Shown here: positions 52,491-61,320 of the stretch, one piece after another
Numbering within the stretch: the stretch's first letter is position 1
How the letters are laid out: each line of letters starts with the position of its first letter
From: Sulfopaludibacter sp963835555
Lineage (GTDB): Bacteria > Acidobacteriota > Terriglobia > Bryobacterales > Bryobacteraceae
Length of the DNA: 64,000 bases
Assembly (NCBI GenBank): GCA_963835555.1
Contig: CAWIGC010000041.1
Location: 1-64,000, forward strand
Direction of reading: 5' to 3'
Translations under genes and position numbers: made by a program
Notes under the pieces: generated by a model
Told to the model about the DNA's origin: nothing
Databases searched by the model: none
Seen by the model: the letters and a program-made list of their open reading frames with translations, nothing else

Positions 52491-53690
52491 TTATAGAGGC
52501 AGTATCTCTTCGCGGACCGGATCGAAATGGATCTTCCGCTTTTGCAGGTACGCGATATTGCCCAGGTGCGATGCCTGCGCCGAGCGGTGGCCGATCAGCA
52601 CATCGCCATTGGGAGCCTTGCGGCTGCGGACGCACTCGATGAAGTTGGAGATGTGGTCGTAATCCAGGCTGCCGCTGGCTTGCACCGTAACGGACTGCGC
52701 GCCTCTGCCGACCGGCGTCCACACGTACTTGCCGCGGTCGATATCCAGGCGGCCTCCGGTGCCGCAAAACTGTTGGGCCGCGCCGGTGACGCCGGGGACC
52801 AGGGTCGCCTCAAACGTCGCGGTCATATCGCCGGGATATTCCAGCAGTACGTTGATGGTATCGGGCGCGGTTCGCCCGTCCTTATACTGATAGACTCCAC
52901 CGGCCGCCACGGCGCCCTTGGGAACGTCCTGCCCGGTAAACATGTGCACCACGTCGATCCAGTGGGTGAACAGGTCGGTTACCTGGCCGCCACCGAAATC
53001 CAGGTAGGCGCGCCAGTTGTAGTATTGCTGCGGGTCCCAGTCGCGCCACTTCAAGCGGCCCAGGAAGTGCGCCCAGTCCAGATCGGCGGGCTTCTGCCGC
53101 AGGCTGTCCGGCGCTTTGCGGAGGTGATACCCGTTGCCGTGCCACCAGGTGCGCGACAGAGTAACTTTGCCAATCTTGCCGGTATCGAAGTATTCCTGTT
53201 TGGCTTGTATATAGTGTTTGCCGGAGCGCTGCTGCATGCCCACCTGGCAGACGCGGTTGTTCACGCGCGCGGCCTTGACCACCAGCGGCCCTTCTTCCGG
53301 TGTGAGCGAAAGCGGCTTTTCGCAGTACACGTCTTTCCCGGCGTTGAGCGCATCGATGGCAATGGGGACGTGCCAGTGATCGGGCGTGGCGATGAGCACG
53401 ATGTCCACGTCTTTGTTGGCCAGAAGCTCTTTGTGGTTGGTATAGGTCTTGGCCTGCGGAGCGTGCGTCAGGGCGCGGTCTAGGTGCGCCTTGTAGATGT
53501 CGCAAAGGGCGATCACTTCGACATCGGGGTTCTTCTGGAAATTGCCCATGTCGCCGGAGCCGCGATCTCCCACGCCGATCACTCCCAGGCGCAGCTTTTC
53601 GTTGGCTCCCATTACGCGGGAATAGGAAAGCGCAGTGGCCGTGCCGGCTCCACGCAGGAAATTACGGCGGTTGAAAGCAAGAGAAGACAT
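52491..53690 (-). CDS. Gfo/Idh/MocA family oxidoreductase with Tat-like leader
   Basis: 399 residues. The N-terminus has a twin-arginine-like leader (RRNFLRGAGTATALSYSRVM). The Rossmann NAD(P) fold follows (LRLGVIGVGDRGSGDMGNFQ; VIALCDIYKAHLD; IVLIATPDHWHVPIAIDALN), with the EKP motif in DVYCEKPLSLTPEEGPLVV. The C-terminal alpha/beta domain has a GGGQVTDLFTHWIDVVHMFTG pattern. Secreted members of this family in Acidobacteria and Planctomycetes may oxidise sugars or sugar derivatives. The sequence continues into the esterase gene after 20 bases. Confidence 0.88.
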   Translation of the reverse strand: MSSLAFNRRNFLRGAGTATALSYSRVMGANEKLRLGVIGVGDRGSGDMGNFQKNPDVEVIALCDIYKAHLDRALTHAPQAKTYTNHKELLANKDVDIVLIATPDHWHVPIAIDALNAGKDVYCEKPLSLTPEEGPLVVKAARVNNRVCQVGMQQRSGKHYIQAKQEYFDTGKIGKVTLSRTWWHGNGYHLRKAPDSLRQKPADLDWAHFLGRLKWRDWDPQQYYNWRAYLDFGGGQVTDLFTHWIDVVHMFTGQDVPKGAVAAGGVYQYKDGRTAPDTINVLLEYPGDMTATFEATLVPGVTGAAQQFCGTGGRLDIDRGKYVWTPVGRGAQSVTVQASGSLDYDHISNFIECVRSRKAPNGDVLIGHRSAQASHLGNIAYLQKRKIHFDPVREEILPL

Positions 53691-53789
53691 TTGACGCCAA
53701 AACTATCACGAATCGCCCGGAGTTACAACAAACCTGTATCGCGTCACAATCGCACGCCCGCCGCGAGACCCCACGGCGGCTCCGTGTAC

Positions 53790-54596
53790 TTAGCGCAATC
53801 TGAGGACGTTCAGATTGTCTTTCAGAATGCGTTCGGTCTGGCCGGCGAGATTGCCGGGGGCTCCGGGAGCGGCAAACAAGCGTCCGGATAGAGCGTCAGT
53901 CTGGCCCGATGCCAGATAGAGAATCAGTTCCTCCGCGGGCTTGGAGGAAACATCCCTTCCTTCGTCGAAGATTTTCTGGAACCAGGGCAGCCAGCGCTTC
54001 CCTTCTTCGGACTGCAGCAACTCCTCAGCCATAGCGGTGCGCACGGTGCCGGGTTGAATCGCGAAAACGGCGACGCCATGCGGCCGTACTTCATCGGCCA
54101 GCACTTCAGTGAAGCGGATCAGCGCAGCCTTGGCGGTGACGTATGCCGACATGTAAGGAAAGCTCGCGGCGCCGGCTCCGCTGGCAACATTGATGATACG
54201 GCCCTGCCCGCGCGCGATCATGCCCGGCAGCACCGCGTGAGAGCAGAGCATGGGGCCCTTAACGTTGACCTCCAGGTTTCGCCACCACTCACCGGCGCTG
54301 GTTTCCCAGGTAGGCCCGAGCGGAGTTCCCACCCCAGCATTGTTCACCAGCAGACCGATGGGGCCGAGTTGCGCCTCGGCGGCGGCCACCATGCGGCGCA
54401 CGGCCGCTTCCTCGGTGACGTCGGTGGGGATGGCGGCGGCTTCACATCCTGCGGCGCGCAACAAGGCCAGCGTCTCCTCCAATTCCGCTGCGGTTCGCGA
54501 CGCCACCGCCACGCGCCGGCCGCTCTGGCCAAGCGCGATCGCTATGGCCCGTCCGAGTCCGCGGCCTCCGCCGGTCACCAGTGCCGTTTCTGTCAT
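53790..54596 (-). CDS. Short-chain dehydrogenase/reductase (SDR)
   Basis: 268 residues. Classical SDR signatures: TGGGRGLGRAIAIA near the N-terminus (TGxxxGxG), LLVNNAGVG (NNAG), INVASG with the Ser, and YVTAKAALIRF (YxxxK). It likely uses NADP(H) given the Arg in ASRTAAELEE after the second strand. The substrate is not predictable. It begins 11 bases after the LytTR regulator gene, so it is probably the last gene of that operon. The C-terminus (LAGQTERILKDNLNVLRLR) is basic. Confidence 0.9.
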   Translation of the reverse strand: MTETALVTGGGRGLGRAIAIALGQSGRRVAVASRTAAELEETLALLRAAGCEAAAIPTDVTEEAAVRRMVAAAEAQLGPIGLLVNNAGVGTPLGPTWETSAGEWWRNLEVNVKGPMLCSHAVLPGMIARGQGRIINVASGAGAASFPYMSAYVTAKAALIRFTEVLADEVRPHGVAVFAIQPGTVRTAMAEELLQSEEGKRWLPWFQKIFDEGRDVSSKPAEELILYLASGQTDALSGRLFAAPGAPGNLAGQTERILKDNLNVLRLR

Positions 54597-54607
54597 GTCA
54601 TCTCATG

Positions 54608-55339
54608 TTATGCCAGCGCCGCCAGCAGGTCGCGAAAGCGGCGGCGGCTGACTTCCAGACGCTGCCCGTTCTTCAGCGCGACTTCGCCGGAACCGCCGGG
54701 GAGCGGGAACACCTCGGTGACGGCGTTGAGATTGACCAGCGCGTGGCGCGAGATGCGGAAGAAGCGTGCGGGGTCGAGCCGCTTTTCCAGATCGTTCAAA
54801 GTAGGATCCATCCAATATTGCGCCGTATCGCCGACCAGGCGGGTGAGTCCCTCTTCGGAAACGAAGTAGAGCACGTGCGATTCGCCGACTACCAGGTAGC
54901 GCGAGCCGCTGCGGGCCAGGAAGCGGGCGGGCGGAAAGCGGCGCTGCCGGGCGGTGAGATCCAGCGCCTGGTCGCGGTCTTCGCCGGCGGGCAGGGCGCG
55001 GACGCGGTCCAGGGCCTGCGCCAGGCGCGCGCGCGTGATGGGCTTGAGCAGGTAATCCACGGCGCGCAGTTCGAAAGCATCCACGGCATATTGGTCGAAG
55101 GCGGTGCAGAAGATAATGTGCGGGCGCGGCGGCGGCAGGCACGCGGCCACATCGATTCCGGTACAGCCGGGCATCTGGATATCCAGCAGGATCAGGTCGG
55201 GATGCAGCGACGCCGCGAGTTCCATGGCCTGCACGCCGGTTTCGGCTTCTCCGGCGATCTCCGCATCGGGTTGCGAAGCCAGCATTTGCCGCAGACGGGC
55301 ACGGGCAGGCGCTTCATCATCCACTATGAGCACACGCAT
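54608..55339 (-). CDS. LytTR-family response regulator
   Basis: 243 residues from ATG 55339. The receiver domain (MRVLIVDDEAPARARLRQML; phosphoacceptor Asp in PDLILLDIQMPGCTGIDVAA; Lys in DYLLKPITRARLAQAL) occupies about 1-120. The LytTR DNA-binding domain (about 140-240) shows HVLYFVSEEGLTRLV, the FFRISRHALVNLNAVTEVFP block and ALKNGQRLEVSRRRFRDLLA. It overlaps the sensor gene by 23 bases. A symmetric array of four CCGCTCA half-sites at 57616-57677, before the operon's first gene, is a candidate binding site. Confidence 0.92.
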   Translation of the reverse strand: MRVLIVDDEAPARARLRQMLASQPDAEIAGEAETGVQAMELAASLHPDLILLDIQMPGCTGIDVAACLPPPRPHIIFCTAFDQYAVDAFELRAVDYLLKPITRARLAQALDRVRALPAGEDRDQALDLTARQRRFPPARFLARSGSRYLVVGESHVLYFVSEEGLTRLVGDTAQYWMDPTLNDLEKRLDPARFFRISRHALVNLNAVTEVFPLPGGSGEVALKNGQRLEVSRRRFRDLLAALA

Positions 55340-57068
55340 CGGCACCTCGCGCGAGCACCGTGAACCACACGCGGGCTCCCGGGCCCCCGCATTCCCAGCA
55401 TAACCGGGCCGAAGGGCCGTAGTAGCCCCGCAGGCGTTTGGAGACGTTGCACAGGCCGTGCGTTTCAGCCGCGGCATCCAGTGAGAATCCGGGTGGGAAG
55501 CCGGGACCGTTATCGCACACTTCGATGCGGACCGTGCCATCTTCGAGGGCCGTTCGCAGGGACACGGAGCCGCGGCCCTCGGTAGCGGCGGCGCCATGCC
55601 TGATAGCGTTTTCGACCAGCGGCTGAATGCACATGGCCGGCACCGGGACAGCCGCGGCAGCCGGATCGAGATCGAAGGATACGGCGAGCCGGTCTCCGAA
55701 ACGGGCCTGTTCCACCCGCAGGTAGGCAGTCACGAATTCGACTTCCTCGCCCAGCGGCACCCATTCGCTATCGGATTTCCGCAGCGTATAGCGAAACACC
55801 TGTGCCAGTTGCTCGATGGTTTCATCGGCTACGTGCGGCTGATCCTGAATCAGGCCGGCGATGGCGTTCAGGGCATTAAACAGAAAGTGGGGATTGATCT
55901 GCGCGCGCAGGGCTTTCAATTCGGCGCGGCTGGCCAGCCAGCGGAGTTCCTCTTCGCCGATGCGGAAACGCACATTCTCCAGCACCACCGCCAGGGTGCG
56001 GGCCAGCGACTGAAGCAAGCGGCGGTCGTCGCTGAGGAAAGGGACGGAATTGGAGCGCTCGGAGAGCAGGATGCATCCGAGCGGTTCCAGCGGCTCGGCC
56101 ATTTGCCGGCTGTCGGACACAGAGGGCGGCAGCGCATCGAAGCGGACGGCGGCGGGCGCCTGGAAGATCCGGGAAAGGCTCGCGGCGGCGCGGGTGCGCA
56201 GGTCTTCAATCCCGGATGCACCCTGAATGGCGCGAATGAACTCGCGCTCGGCATCGGCCGCGGAGTAAGGACGGCGCAGCCAGACGCGGTCGATGCCGCG
56301 ATCCACGTGCGAGTAGATCCACGGCGCCAGCAGCCAGAACGGCAGCAGGACCAGCGCGCAAATCCACGGGCTCCAATCGGCTGGCAAACGATTCAGCACC
56401 AGCGCCAGAATCACCAGGCCCACCAGGAAGAACGCGCCGCGCTTCACCAGCAGGTCGAAGAAGACCAGGCGTTCGCGGTAATAAAGCGTGACGCAGAAAA
56501 AGACCAGCAGCAGATAGTCTGGGAGTTCGCCCGAAAGGCCCCCCGGCCGGGCGAGGTTGAACGCCGCGCAGATCGCGAGGACCGTGAACAGTCCGGCGAT
56601 CCAGCGGGCATGGGCCCGCTCCGCGGCGGGCTGAGCACGACGCGAACAGGCCCGCACGGCGAGACCCAAAACGCCGGTGGCCAGCAGGATGGCCGCGGGA
56701 CCGCGTTCCATGCCGGGCTGTTCCAACGCCAGAAGCAGCGCGCTTCCCACCGCGGCCGTGTATAGGACGATGAGCGCGATGCGCCAGGCGAGTGGGGCGG
56801 GCAGATGGCGGGCTTCGGGTTCATAGACTATGTGAAGCATGAGCGGCGCCAGCAGACTCACGGCGAGGTCGCGCACCAGCAGCAGAGCGAGCGTCATGGG
56901 CACACCGGCCTGCAAGGCCAGATTGAGCAGGAAACCCGCCGCGCACACCAGCGTGAAGACCGGAAACACGGTGCCCGGGCGGCGCCGCTGCGTCCAGTAA
57001 GAGACCGTGAGAATGGAAAAAGAAAGAGCGCCGAAAGTGAAGATGACCAGCGATACCAGGTAGGGCAT
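55317..57068 (-). CDS. LytS-like sensor histidine kinase
   Basis: 583 residues. The N-terminal half has about seven to eight transmembrane helices (VSLVIFTFGALSFSILTVSY first; VGLVILALVLNRLPADWSPW late). A GAF-like segment (about 285-375) follows, then the His_kinase core ALRAQINPHFLFNALNAIAG (phosphoacceptor His in PHFLF) and an HATPase with CIQPLVENAIRHGAAA and CDNGPGF. This is the standard partner of LytTR regulators; the receiver gene overlaps its end. The start ATG overlaps the stop of the upstream gene (TGATG). Confidence 0.92.
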   Translation of the reverse strand: MPYLVSLVIFTFGALSFSILTVSYWTQRRRPGTVFPVFTLVCAAGFLLNLALQAGVPMTLALLLVRDLAVSLLAPLMLHIVYEPEARHLPAPLAWRIALIVLYTAAVGSALLLALEQPGMERGPAAILLATGVLGLAVRACSRRAQPAAERAHARWIAGLFTVLAICAAFNLARPGGLSGELPDYLLLVFFCVTLYYRERLVFFDLLVKRGAFFLVGLVILALVLNRLPADWSPWICALVLLPFWLLAPWIYSHVDRGIDRVWLRRPYSAADAEREFIRAIQGASGIEDLRTRAAASLSRIFQAPAAVRFDALPPSVSDSRQMAEPLEPLGCILLSERSNSVPFLSDDRRLLQSLARTLAVVLENVRFRIGEEELRWLASRAELKALRAQINPHFLFNALNAIAGLIQDQPHVADETIEQLAQVFRYTLRKSDSEWVPLGEEVEFVTAYLRVEQARFGDRLAVSFDLDPAAAAVPVPAMCIQPLVENAIRHGAAATEGRGSVSLRTALEDGTVRIEVCDNGPGFPPGFSLDAAAETHGLCNVSKRLRGYYGPSARLCWECGGPGARVWFTVLARGADACAHSG

Positions 57069-57541
57069 CAGCGCCCCACTTCCGGTGTTTTGCCCGTTAC
57101 TTTCTTCAGCGCCGCCAGGATGGCGCCTTCGTAATAAGATTCCAGGAGGATGGCGCCACGCTTGCCGTCATCGGCGTCATAGATGATGCCCACGAAGGAC
57201 CAGTCGGTGAGCATGCCGAAAAGCTTGGGCGGCTTAGCCGGGACCACTGCGCCCGGGACCTCCGCCACGCGCCGCCAGGCCAACGGACCTTCGATCAACG
57301 AGACCACCTGCGAGGGCTTAAGCCGCAGCATCAACCCTGGCTTGAACACCGTAGCGGGCGTGAATACCAGCACGATGGAATCATCCTTCACGGTGATGGT
57401 GGTATTCCAATCGTAAGGGCTGACCTTGACCTTCACGGTGCCACCCTGGTAACGGGTCTGGTCCCAGGTGTTCCGCGGTGCGGCGTGGCATGGCGAGCAG
57501 AGTGTGGCCACCACGATGCAGTATGTTAGCGCGCGGCACAT
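57068..57541 (-). CDS. Secreted protein of unknown function, first gene of the LytS/LytTR operon
   Basis: 157 residues from ATG 57541, giving a signal peptide MCRALTYCIVVATLCSPCHA. The mature part is beta-rich: GGTVKVKVSPYDWNTTITVK, DSIVLVFTPATVFKPGLMLR and LKPSQVVSLIEGPLAWRRVA, then DWSFVGIIYDADDGKRGAIL and ESYYEGAILAALKKVTG. It may be a small periplasmic ligand-binding or adaptor protein. An earlier ATG (57577) is possible. It overlaps the kinase start by one base. Confidence 0.7.
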   Translation of the reverse strand: MCRALTYCIVVATLCSPCHAAPRNTWDQTRYQGGTVKVKVSPYDWNTTITVKDDSIVLVFTPATVFKPGLMLRLKPSQVVSLIEGPLAWRRVAEVPGAVVPAKPPKLFGMLTDWSFVGIIYDADDGKRGAILLESYYEGAILAALKKVTGKTPEVGR

Positions 57542-57615
57542 AGCGAAGCGAGTTTCAGTATAAGTGCCGTTCGCCATGCCGGCAACGCATTGCCCGCCAG
57601 CGGTGGAAGCGGCTT

Positions 57616-57677
57616 GTGAGCGGCAACCGGCAGTCATGAGCGGTGGCTGCCGCTCATCAGAGATTCCGACCGCTCAC
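57616..57677. promoter_or_regulatory. Nested palindrome of four TGAGCGG half-sites, candidate LytTR operator
   Basis: TGAGCGG occurs at 57617-57623 and 57637-57643, and its complement CCGCTCA at 57650-57656 and 57670-57676. Sites on each side are exactly 20 bases apart, and the whole is symmetric: outer pair GTGAGCGG/CCGCTCAC, inner pair ATGAGCGG/CCGCTCAT. Read as ACCGCTCAYC, the half-site resembles the AlgR-type LytTR site ACCGTTCGTC. It lies between the LytS/LytTR operon (start 57541) and the divergent beta-barrel gene (57736). Confidence 0.65.
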
Positions 57678-57735
57678 CAGAAATGGGTAGCCGCCGGCCC
57701 GGCCGCCCACTACCATGCAGAAGAGGCCAGACACG

Positions 57736-58344
57736 ATGAAGATCTCACTGCCCCGGTTGCTGGTTCTGGTTCTTCTACCCGGAAGCCTGGGAGCGCAACA
57801 TATGGTTCAGAATATGGACATCTCGATATTGTTCGGGCCGAGTTGGTATCGGCCGCACACCATCGCCGGGACCAACGTAACGGTCTCCGGGTCCACCGGC
57901 CACACTCAGCAAATCAATTACGGCTACCAGGTGCTGCGAACTCCGGCCGGCAGCTTGTGGGTCGAGTTCTATCCGATGGTGTTCTTCTCACCCGGAACGA
58001 GCACCGCCAGTATCGGGGGGTCGTTCAATCCGGGAGGGTTTCTGATGACGCCGGGAGTGCGGTATATGGTGCCGGTGCAATCGCGGGTGTCACTCTACGC
58101 GGTAGCGGGCGGGGGTTCCGGGACGTTCGACTACCCGGTGGTCGCGGCAAGCGAGACTCCCTATGTCAAGACGAATGACACGTGGCACGGCGTATTCGAC
58201 TTTGGCGGCGGTATCGACATTCGCTTGACGCGGACCTTCAGTGTGCGGGCGGAGTGCCGCGATTTTGTAACGGGCAAAGGGTTGGACGGCGCACCCGGGC
58301 GTCACCATCTGGCTCCGGCGATCGGCTTCGCGGGACATTTTTGA
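57736..58344 (+). CDS. Small outer-membrane beta-barrel protein
   Basis: 202 residues from ATG 57736 (an in-frame ATG at 57715 is also possible). The signal peptide is ISLPRLLVLVLLPGSLGAQ. Alternating amphipathic strands follow (NMDISILFGPSWYRPHTIAG; GSLWVEFYPMVFFSPGTSTA; RVSLYAVAGGGSGTFDYPVV), and the protein ends in an aromatic residue (AIGFAGHF), as expected for assembly by BAM. OmpA/OmpW-like small barrels have this length. It is divergent from the LytS/LytTR operon and shares its candidate operator. Confidence 0.78.
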   Translation: MKISLPRLLVLVLLPGSLGAQHMVQNMDISILFGPSWYRPHTIAGTNVTVSGSTGHTQQINYGYQVLRTPAGSLWVEFYPMVFFSPGTSTASIGGSFNPGGFLMTPGVRYMVPVQSRVSLYAVAGGGSGTFDYPVVAASETPYVKTNDTWHGVFDFGGGIDIRLTRTFSVRAECRDFVTGKGLDGAPGRHHLAPAIGFAGHF

Positions 58345-58355
58345 GATCGGGGCCG

Positions 58356-58712
58356 CTACTGTCCCGGGTCGAAGTGCCAGTCCAGGTGCATCCACAGAAC
58401 GCGAGCCCAGCGCGTGACCAACGGTACCAGCGGAAGATAGGCCAGAAATGCCGCGCCCACCGACCAGTCGAACGGCCACCGCGTGAAGTGCCAGATTCCC
58501 AATACCAAGACCAGGCCCGGCGGGATGGAAAGCAGGTAACTGACATACAGCGCGCCGAGAAAATAGCCCGGTTCCCGTTCGTACGTGTGGCCGCAGTGAG
58601 GGCACTGTTCATACATATTCAGAAAGCCGCGCCAGAGCGAAGTACGAAATAGCGGGCCCTCCCGGCAACGCGGGCAGGACTGCTGACGGATTGCCGTCCA
58701 AACACTCACCAC
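58356..58712 (-). CDS. DUF983 family membrane protein
   Basis: 118 residues from GTG 58712. It opens with a CxxC zinc-ribbon-like pair (QQSCPRCREGPLF, then YEQCPHCGHTYEREPGYFLG) and two transmembrane helices (ALYVSYLLSIPPGLVLVLGI; VGAAFLAYLPLVPLVTRWAR), ending WMHLDWHFDPGQ. This is the DUF983 pattern. Function is unknown. It is convergent with the beta-barrel gene and divergent from the cytochrome gene. The GTG-GTG start cannot be resolved to one codon. Confidence 0.8.
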   Translation of the reverse strand: MVSVWTAIRQQSCPRCREGPLFRTSLWRGFLNMYEQCPHCGHTYEREPGYFLGALYVSYLLSIPPGLVLVLGIWHFTRWPFDWSVGAAFLAYLPLVPLVTRWARVLWMHLDWHFDPGQ

Positions 58713-58892
58713 GTTTCGAGCATAGCGCCGATTTCCGTAGTTTTTCCCCCCACTTGGGGGAAATCGCGCATCCTGAGCGACTACATCCCGTAGAATATTT
58801 CCACACAAAGGACCAATAGGCTCCAATTAAGGTATTACGGACCTTTGGTCTTAATCTTGCACTGGTAGCGCCGAACGGAAAAGGAGGTTTGC

Positions 58893-59342
58893 TTGTTCAG
58901 GGACTCGGGCCATCTCATACGGCCAGCAGTAGTTCTTCTTCTCGGCCTGGGCATCTTTCTGGTCATCCGGGCGGCCGTGGTGCCGAAAGGATTCGGCAAG
59001 TATGGCCATTACCGGCCGCAGGCGCTGGCGTTGATACGATCGAAACCCATCTCATTCGCCGGCCAGGACATGTGCCTGATGTGCCACGAAGACCAGGGCA
59101 AGGCGCGCGCCGCCGGCAAACATGCGCACGTGGCCTGCGAAGCCTGCCACGGACCTCTGGCGGAGCACGCCGACGACCCGGCGGCGCACAAGCCGGTGCT
59201 GCCCGACGTCGCCAACCTCTGCCGCCGCTGCCACGAAAAGGACGCGGCCAAGCCCAAGGGCTTCCCGCAGGTGGTGACCGCCGAGCATTCCGGCGGCGTG
59301 CTGTGCAACGCCTGCCATCAGCCGCACAACCCGCACTTATGA
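58893..59342 (+). CDS. Tetraheme cytochrome c-type protein
   Basis: 149 residues from TTG 58893, after AAGGAGGTTTGC. An N-terminal membrane anchor (IRPAVVLLLGLGIFLVIRAA) is followed by four CxxCH haem motifs: CLMCH, CEACH, CRRCH and CNACH. Spacing and size resemble small NapC/DsrJ-like or Qrc-type cytochromes that pass electrons between the quinone-linked module and periplasmic partners. It is the first gene of a cytochrome/FeS/NrfD module, 11 bases before the next start. Confidence 0.88.
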   Translation: MFRDSGHLIRPAVVLLLGLGIFLVIRAAVVPKGFGKYGHYRPQALALIRSKPISFAGQDMCLMCHEDQGKARAAGKHAHVACEACHGPLAEHADDPAAHKPVLPDVANLCRRCHEKDAAKPKGFPQVVTAEHSGGVLCNACHQPHNPHL

Positions 59343-59353
59343 GGAGAGATGCC

Positions 59354-60093
59354 ATGGAGATCACCCGTCGAGACCTCTTCACGATCGGCGGCAAGCTGCT
59401 GGTGCTGGCTTCGGTGGGAGCCACCCTGGAGCAGATCACCGGCGCCGAACCTGCCCCCGATGCCTACAAAATGGCCGACCACTGGTGGGGCATGATCATC
59501 GACATCGATAAGTGCATCGGCTGCGGCAACTGCGTGCGCGCCTGCTCCAAGGAGAACAAGGTGCCGGGCGGTTACTTCCGCACCTGGGTGGAGCGCTACC
59601 AGGTAGAGGAGGGCCAGCAGCCCACAGTGGATTCGCCCAACGGCGCCATGGACGGCTTCCCGCCGCTGACCCACGAAGACATCAAGAGCTTCTTCGTGCC
59701 CAAGCTCTGCAACCACTGCGCCGATTCGCCGTGCGTGCAGGTCTGCCCGGTGGGCGCCACCTTCATCAGCCCGGACGGCGTGGTGCTGGTGGATCCCGAT
59801 TACTGCCTGGGCTGCCGCTATTGCGTGCAGGCCTGCCCCTACGGCTGCCGCTATCTGCATCCGGAGACCAATACGGTGGACAAGTGCACGCTGTGCTACC
59901 ACCGCATCACCCAGGGGCTGACCACGGCGTGCTGCGAAAACTGCCCCACGCGGCGCGCCAACTGGTGGATTTCAAGGATCCCAAGGACCCGGTGCACGAG
60001 TTTCTGCGCCACAACAAGGTGCAGGTGTTGAAGCCGTACATGGCTACCAATGCCAAGGTCTATTACAAGAACCTCGATGGTTCGGTGAGGTAA
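59354..60093 (+). pseudogene. [4Fe-4S] ferredoxin-type subunit (NrfC/PsrB-like), one frameshift
   Basis: About 246 codons. A Tat leader (EITRRDLFTIGGKLLVLASV) is followed by four 4Fe-4S motifs: CIGCGNCVRAC, CNHCADSPCVQVC, CLGCRYCVQAC and CTLCYHRITQGLTTACCENC. After CENCP the frame shifts near 59950: the zero frame runs to a stop at 60031, while the conserved ending RQLVDFKDPKDPVHEFLRHN and KPYMATNAKVYYKNLDG is one frame over, ending at 60093. A single missing base explains it. A sequencing error or a real inactivation cannot be told apart; the rest is very well conserved. Confidence 0.85.
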
Positions 60094-60103
60094 GGAGAGA
60101 ACG

Positions 60104-61286
60104 ATGATTCCCGGCGTCGATGGATTCATGTACCCCAACGAAGTGGAGCTGCAGTGGAGCCTCCTGATTGTGCTCTACCCGTACATCACCGGCCTGGTGG
60201 CGGGCGCATTCATTCTGGCCTCGCTGGAGCGCGTGTTCAAAGTGGATGCGGTGCGGCCCACTTACCGGCTGGCGCTGCTCACCGCCCTGGCGTTTCTGCT
60301 GGTGGCGCCGCTGCCGTTGCAGTTGCACCTGGGCCACCCGGAGCGCAGTCTTCGAGATGTATCTCACGCCGCACACCTCTTCGGCCATGGCCATGTTCGG
60401 CTTCGTCTACCTGTGGTATCTCACGGTGGTTCTGCTACTGGAGATCTGGCTGGAGTTCCGCGCCGAGATCGTGCACCTGGCGCAAACCACCACCGGACTG
60501 CGGAAGTTGATCTACCGCGCGCTGACGCTGGGCTCGATGAACGTCAGCCCGGCGGCGCGCCGGATCGATGAAAAGGTGGGTTACGCCGTCACGGTCATCG
60601 GTATCCCTTCGGCATTCCTGCTGCACGGATACGTGGGCTTCATTTTCGGGTCCATCAAGGCCAACCCCTGGTGGTCCTCTCCGCTGATGCCGATCGTGTT
60701 CCTGTTTTCCGCCATGGTCTCGGGGATCGCGGCGGTACTGTTGCTGTATGTAGCGTCGATGAAGGTGAAGAAAATGGCGATCGACATGCGCTGCCTGGAT
60801 ACCATCGCCAAGTACCTGTTCTACACCTTCGTCATCGATTTCACCCTGGAAATGCTGGACCTGGTGCACCGCACCTACGAAGCGGACGAAACCTTCCGCA
60901 GCCTGGATTTCATGGTGCACACGCGCCTGTGGTTCTCGCAGGTGGTCTTGCAGATCTTCCTGGGGACCCTGGTGCCGCTGGGCCTGCTGGCGGCCAACCA
61001 GTTGTGGAGATTTACCGAAGAAGCGCGCCGCGCGATGTATGTAACGGCGTGCAGCCTGACTATGATCGGGATTTTCGCCATGCGCTGGAACGTGGTGATC
61101 GGGGGCCAGCTTTTTTCCAAGAGCTTCCTGGGATACACCACCTATAAGATGGGATTTGTCACTCGCGAAGGCCTGTTGCCGGCGATCGTCCTGATGCTTC
61201 TGCCTTTCGCGATCTTCTTTGTGCTGGTGTATCTGCTGCCGCCATGGCATGAACCGGAGCAGGCGTCAGCGCCTGCCGGGGACTAA
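60104..61286 (+). pseudogene. NrfD/PsrC-type membrane subunit, one frameshift
   Basis: About 394 codons. The start ATG 60104 (AAGGAGAGAACG before it) opens MIPGVDGFMYPNEVELQWSL and two transmembrane helices to HLGHPERS. Near 60346-60348 the coding sense jumps one frame: FEMYLTPHTSSAMAMFGFVY and six or more helices follow to 61286. It is the quinone-interacting NrfD/PsrC fold. One indel breaks it, as in the FeS gene just upstream. With the cytochrome this would form a quinone-linked redox complex. Confidence 0.85.
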
Positions 61287-61320
61287 CAAAGAAAGATAGA
61301 AGTCCCCCAAGGAGGTTGCC

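Noticed and set aside
51421..52662. Plus-strand open frame of 413 codons opposite the esterase gene
   Set aside because: The minus strand has a signal peptide and the GGSSSG elbow; the plus frame is Ala/Val/His-rich without features.
55596..56765. Plus-strand open frame of 389 codons opposite the LytS-like kinase
   Set aside because: Repetitive Gln/Arg-rich translation typical of an antisense frame; the kinase has all family motifs.
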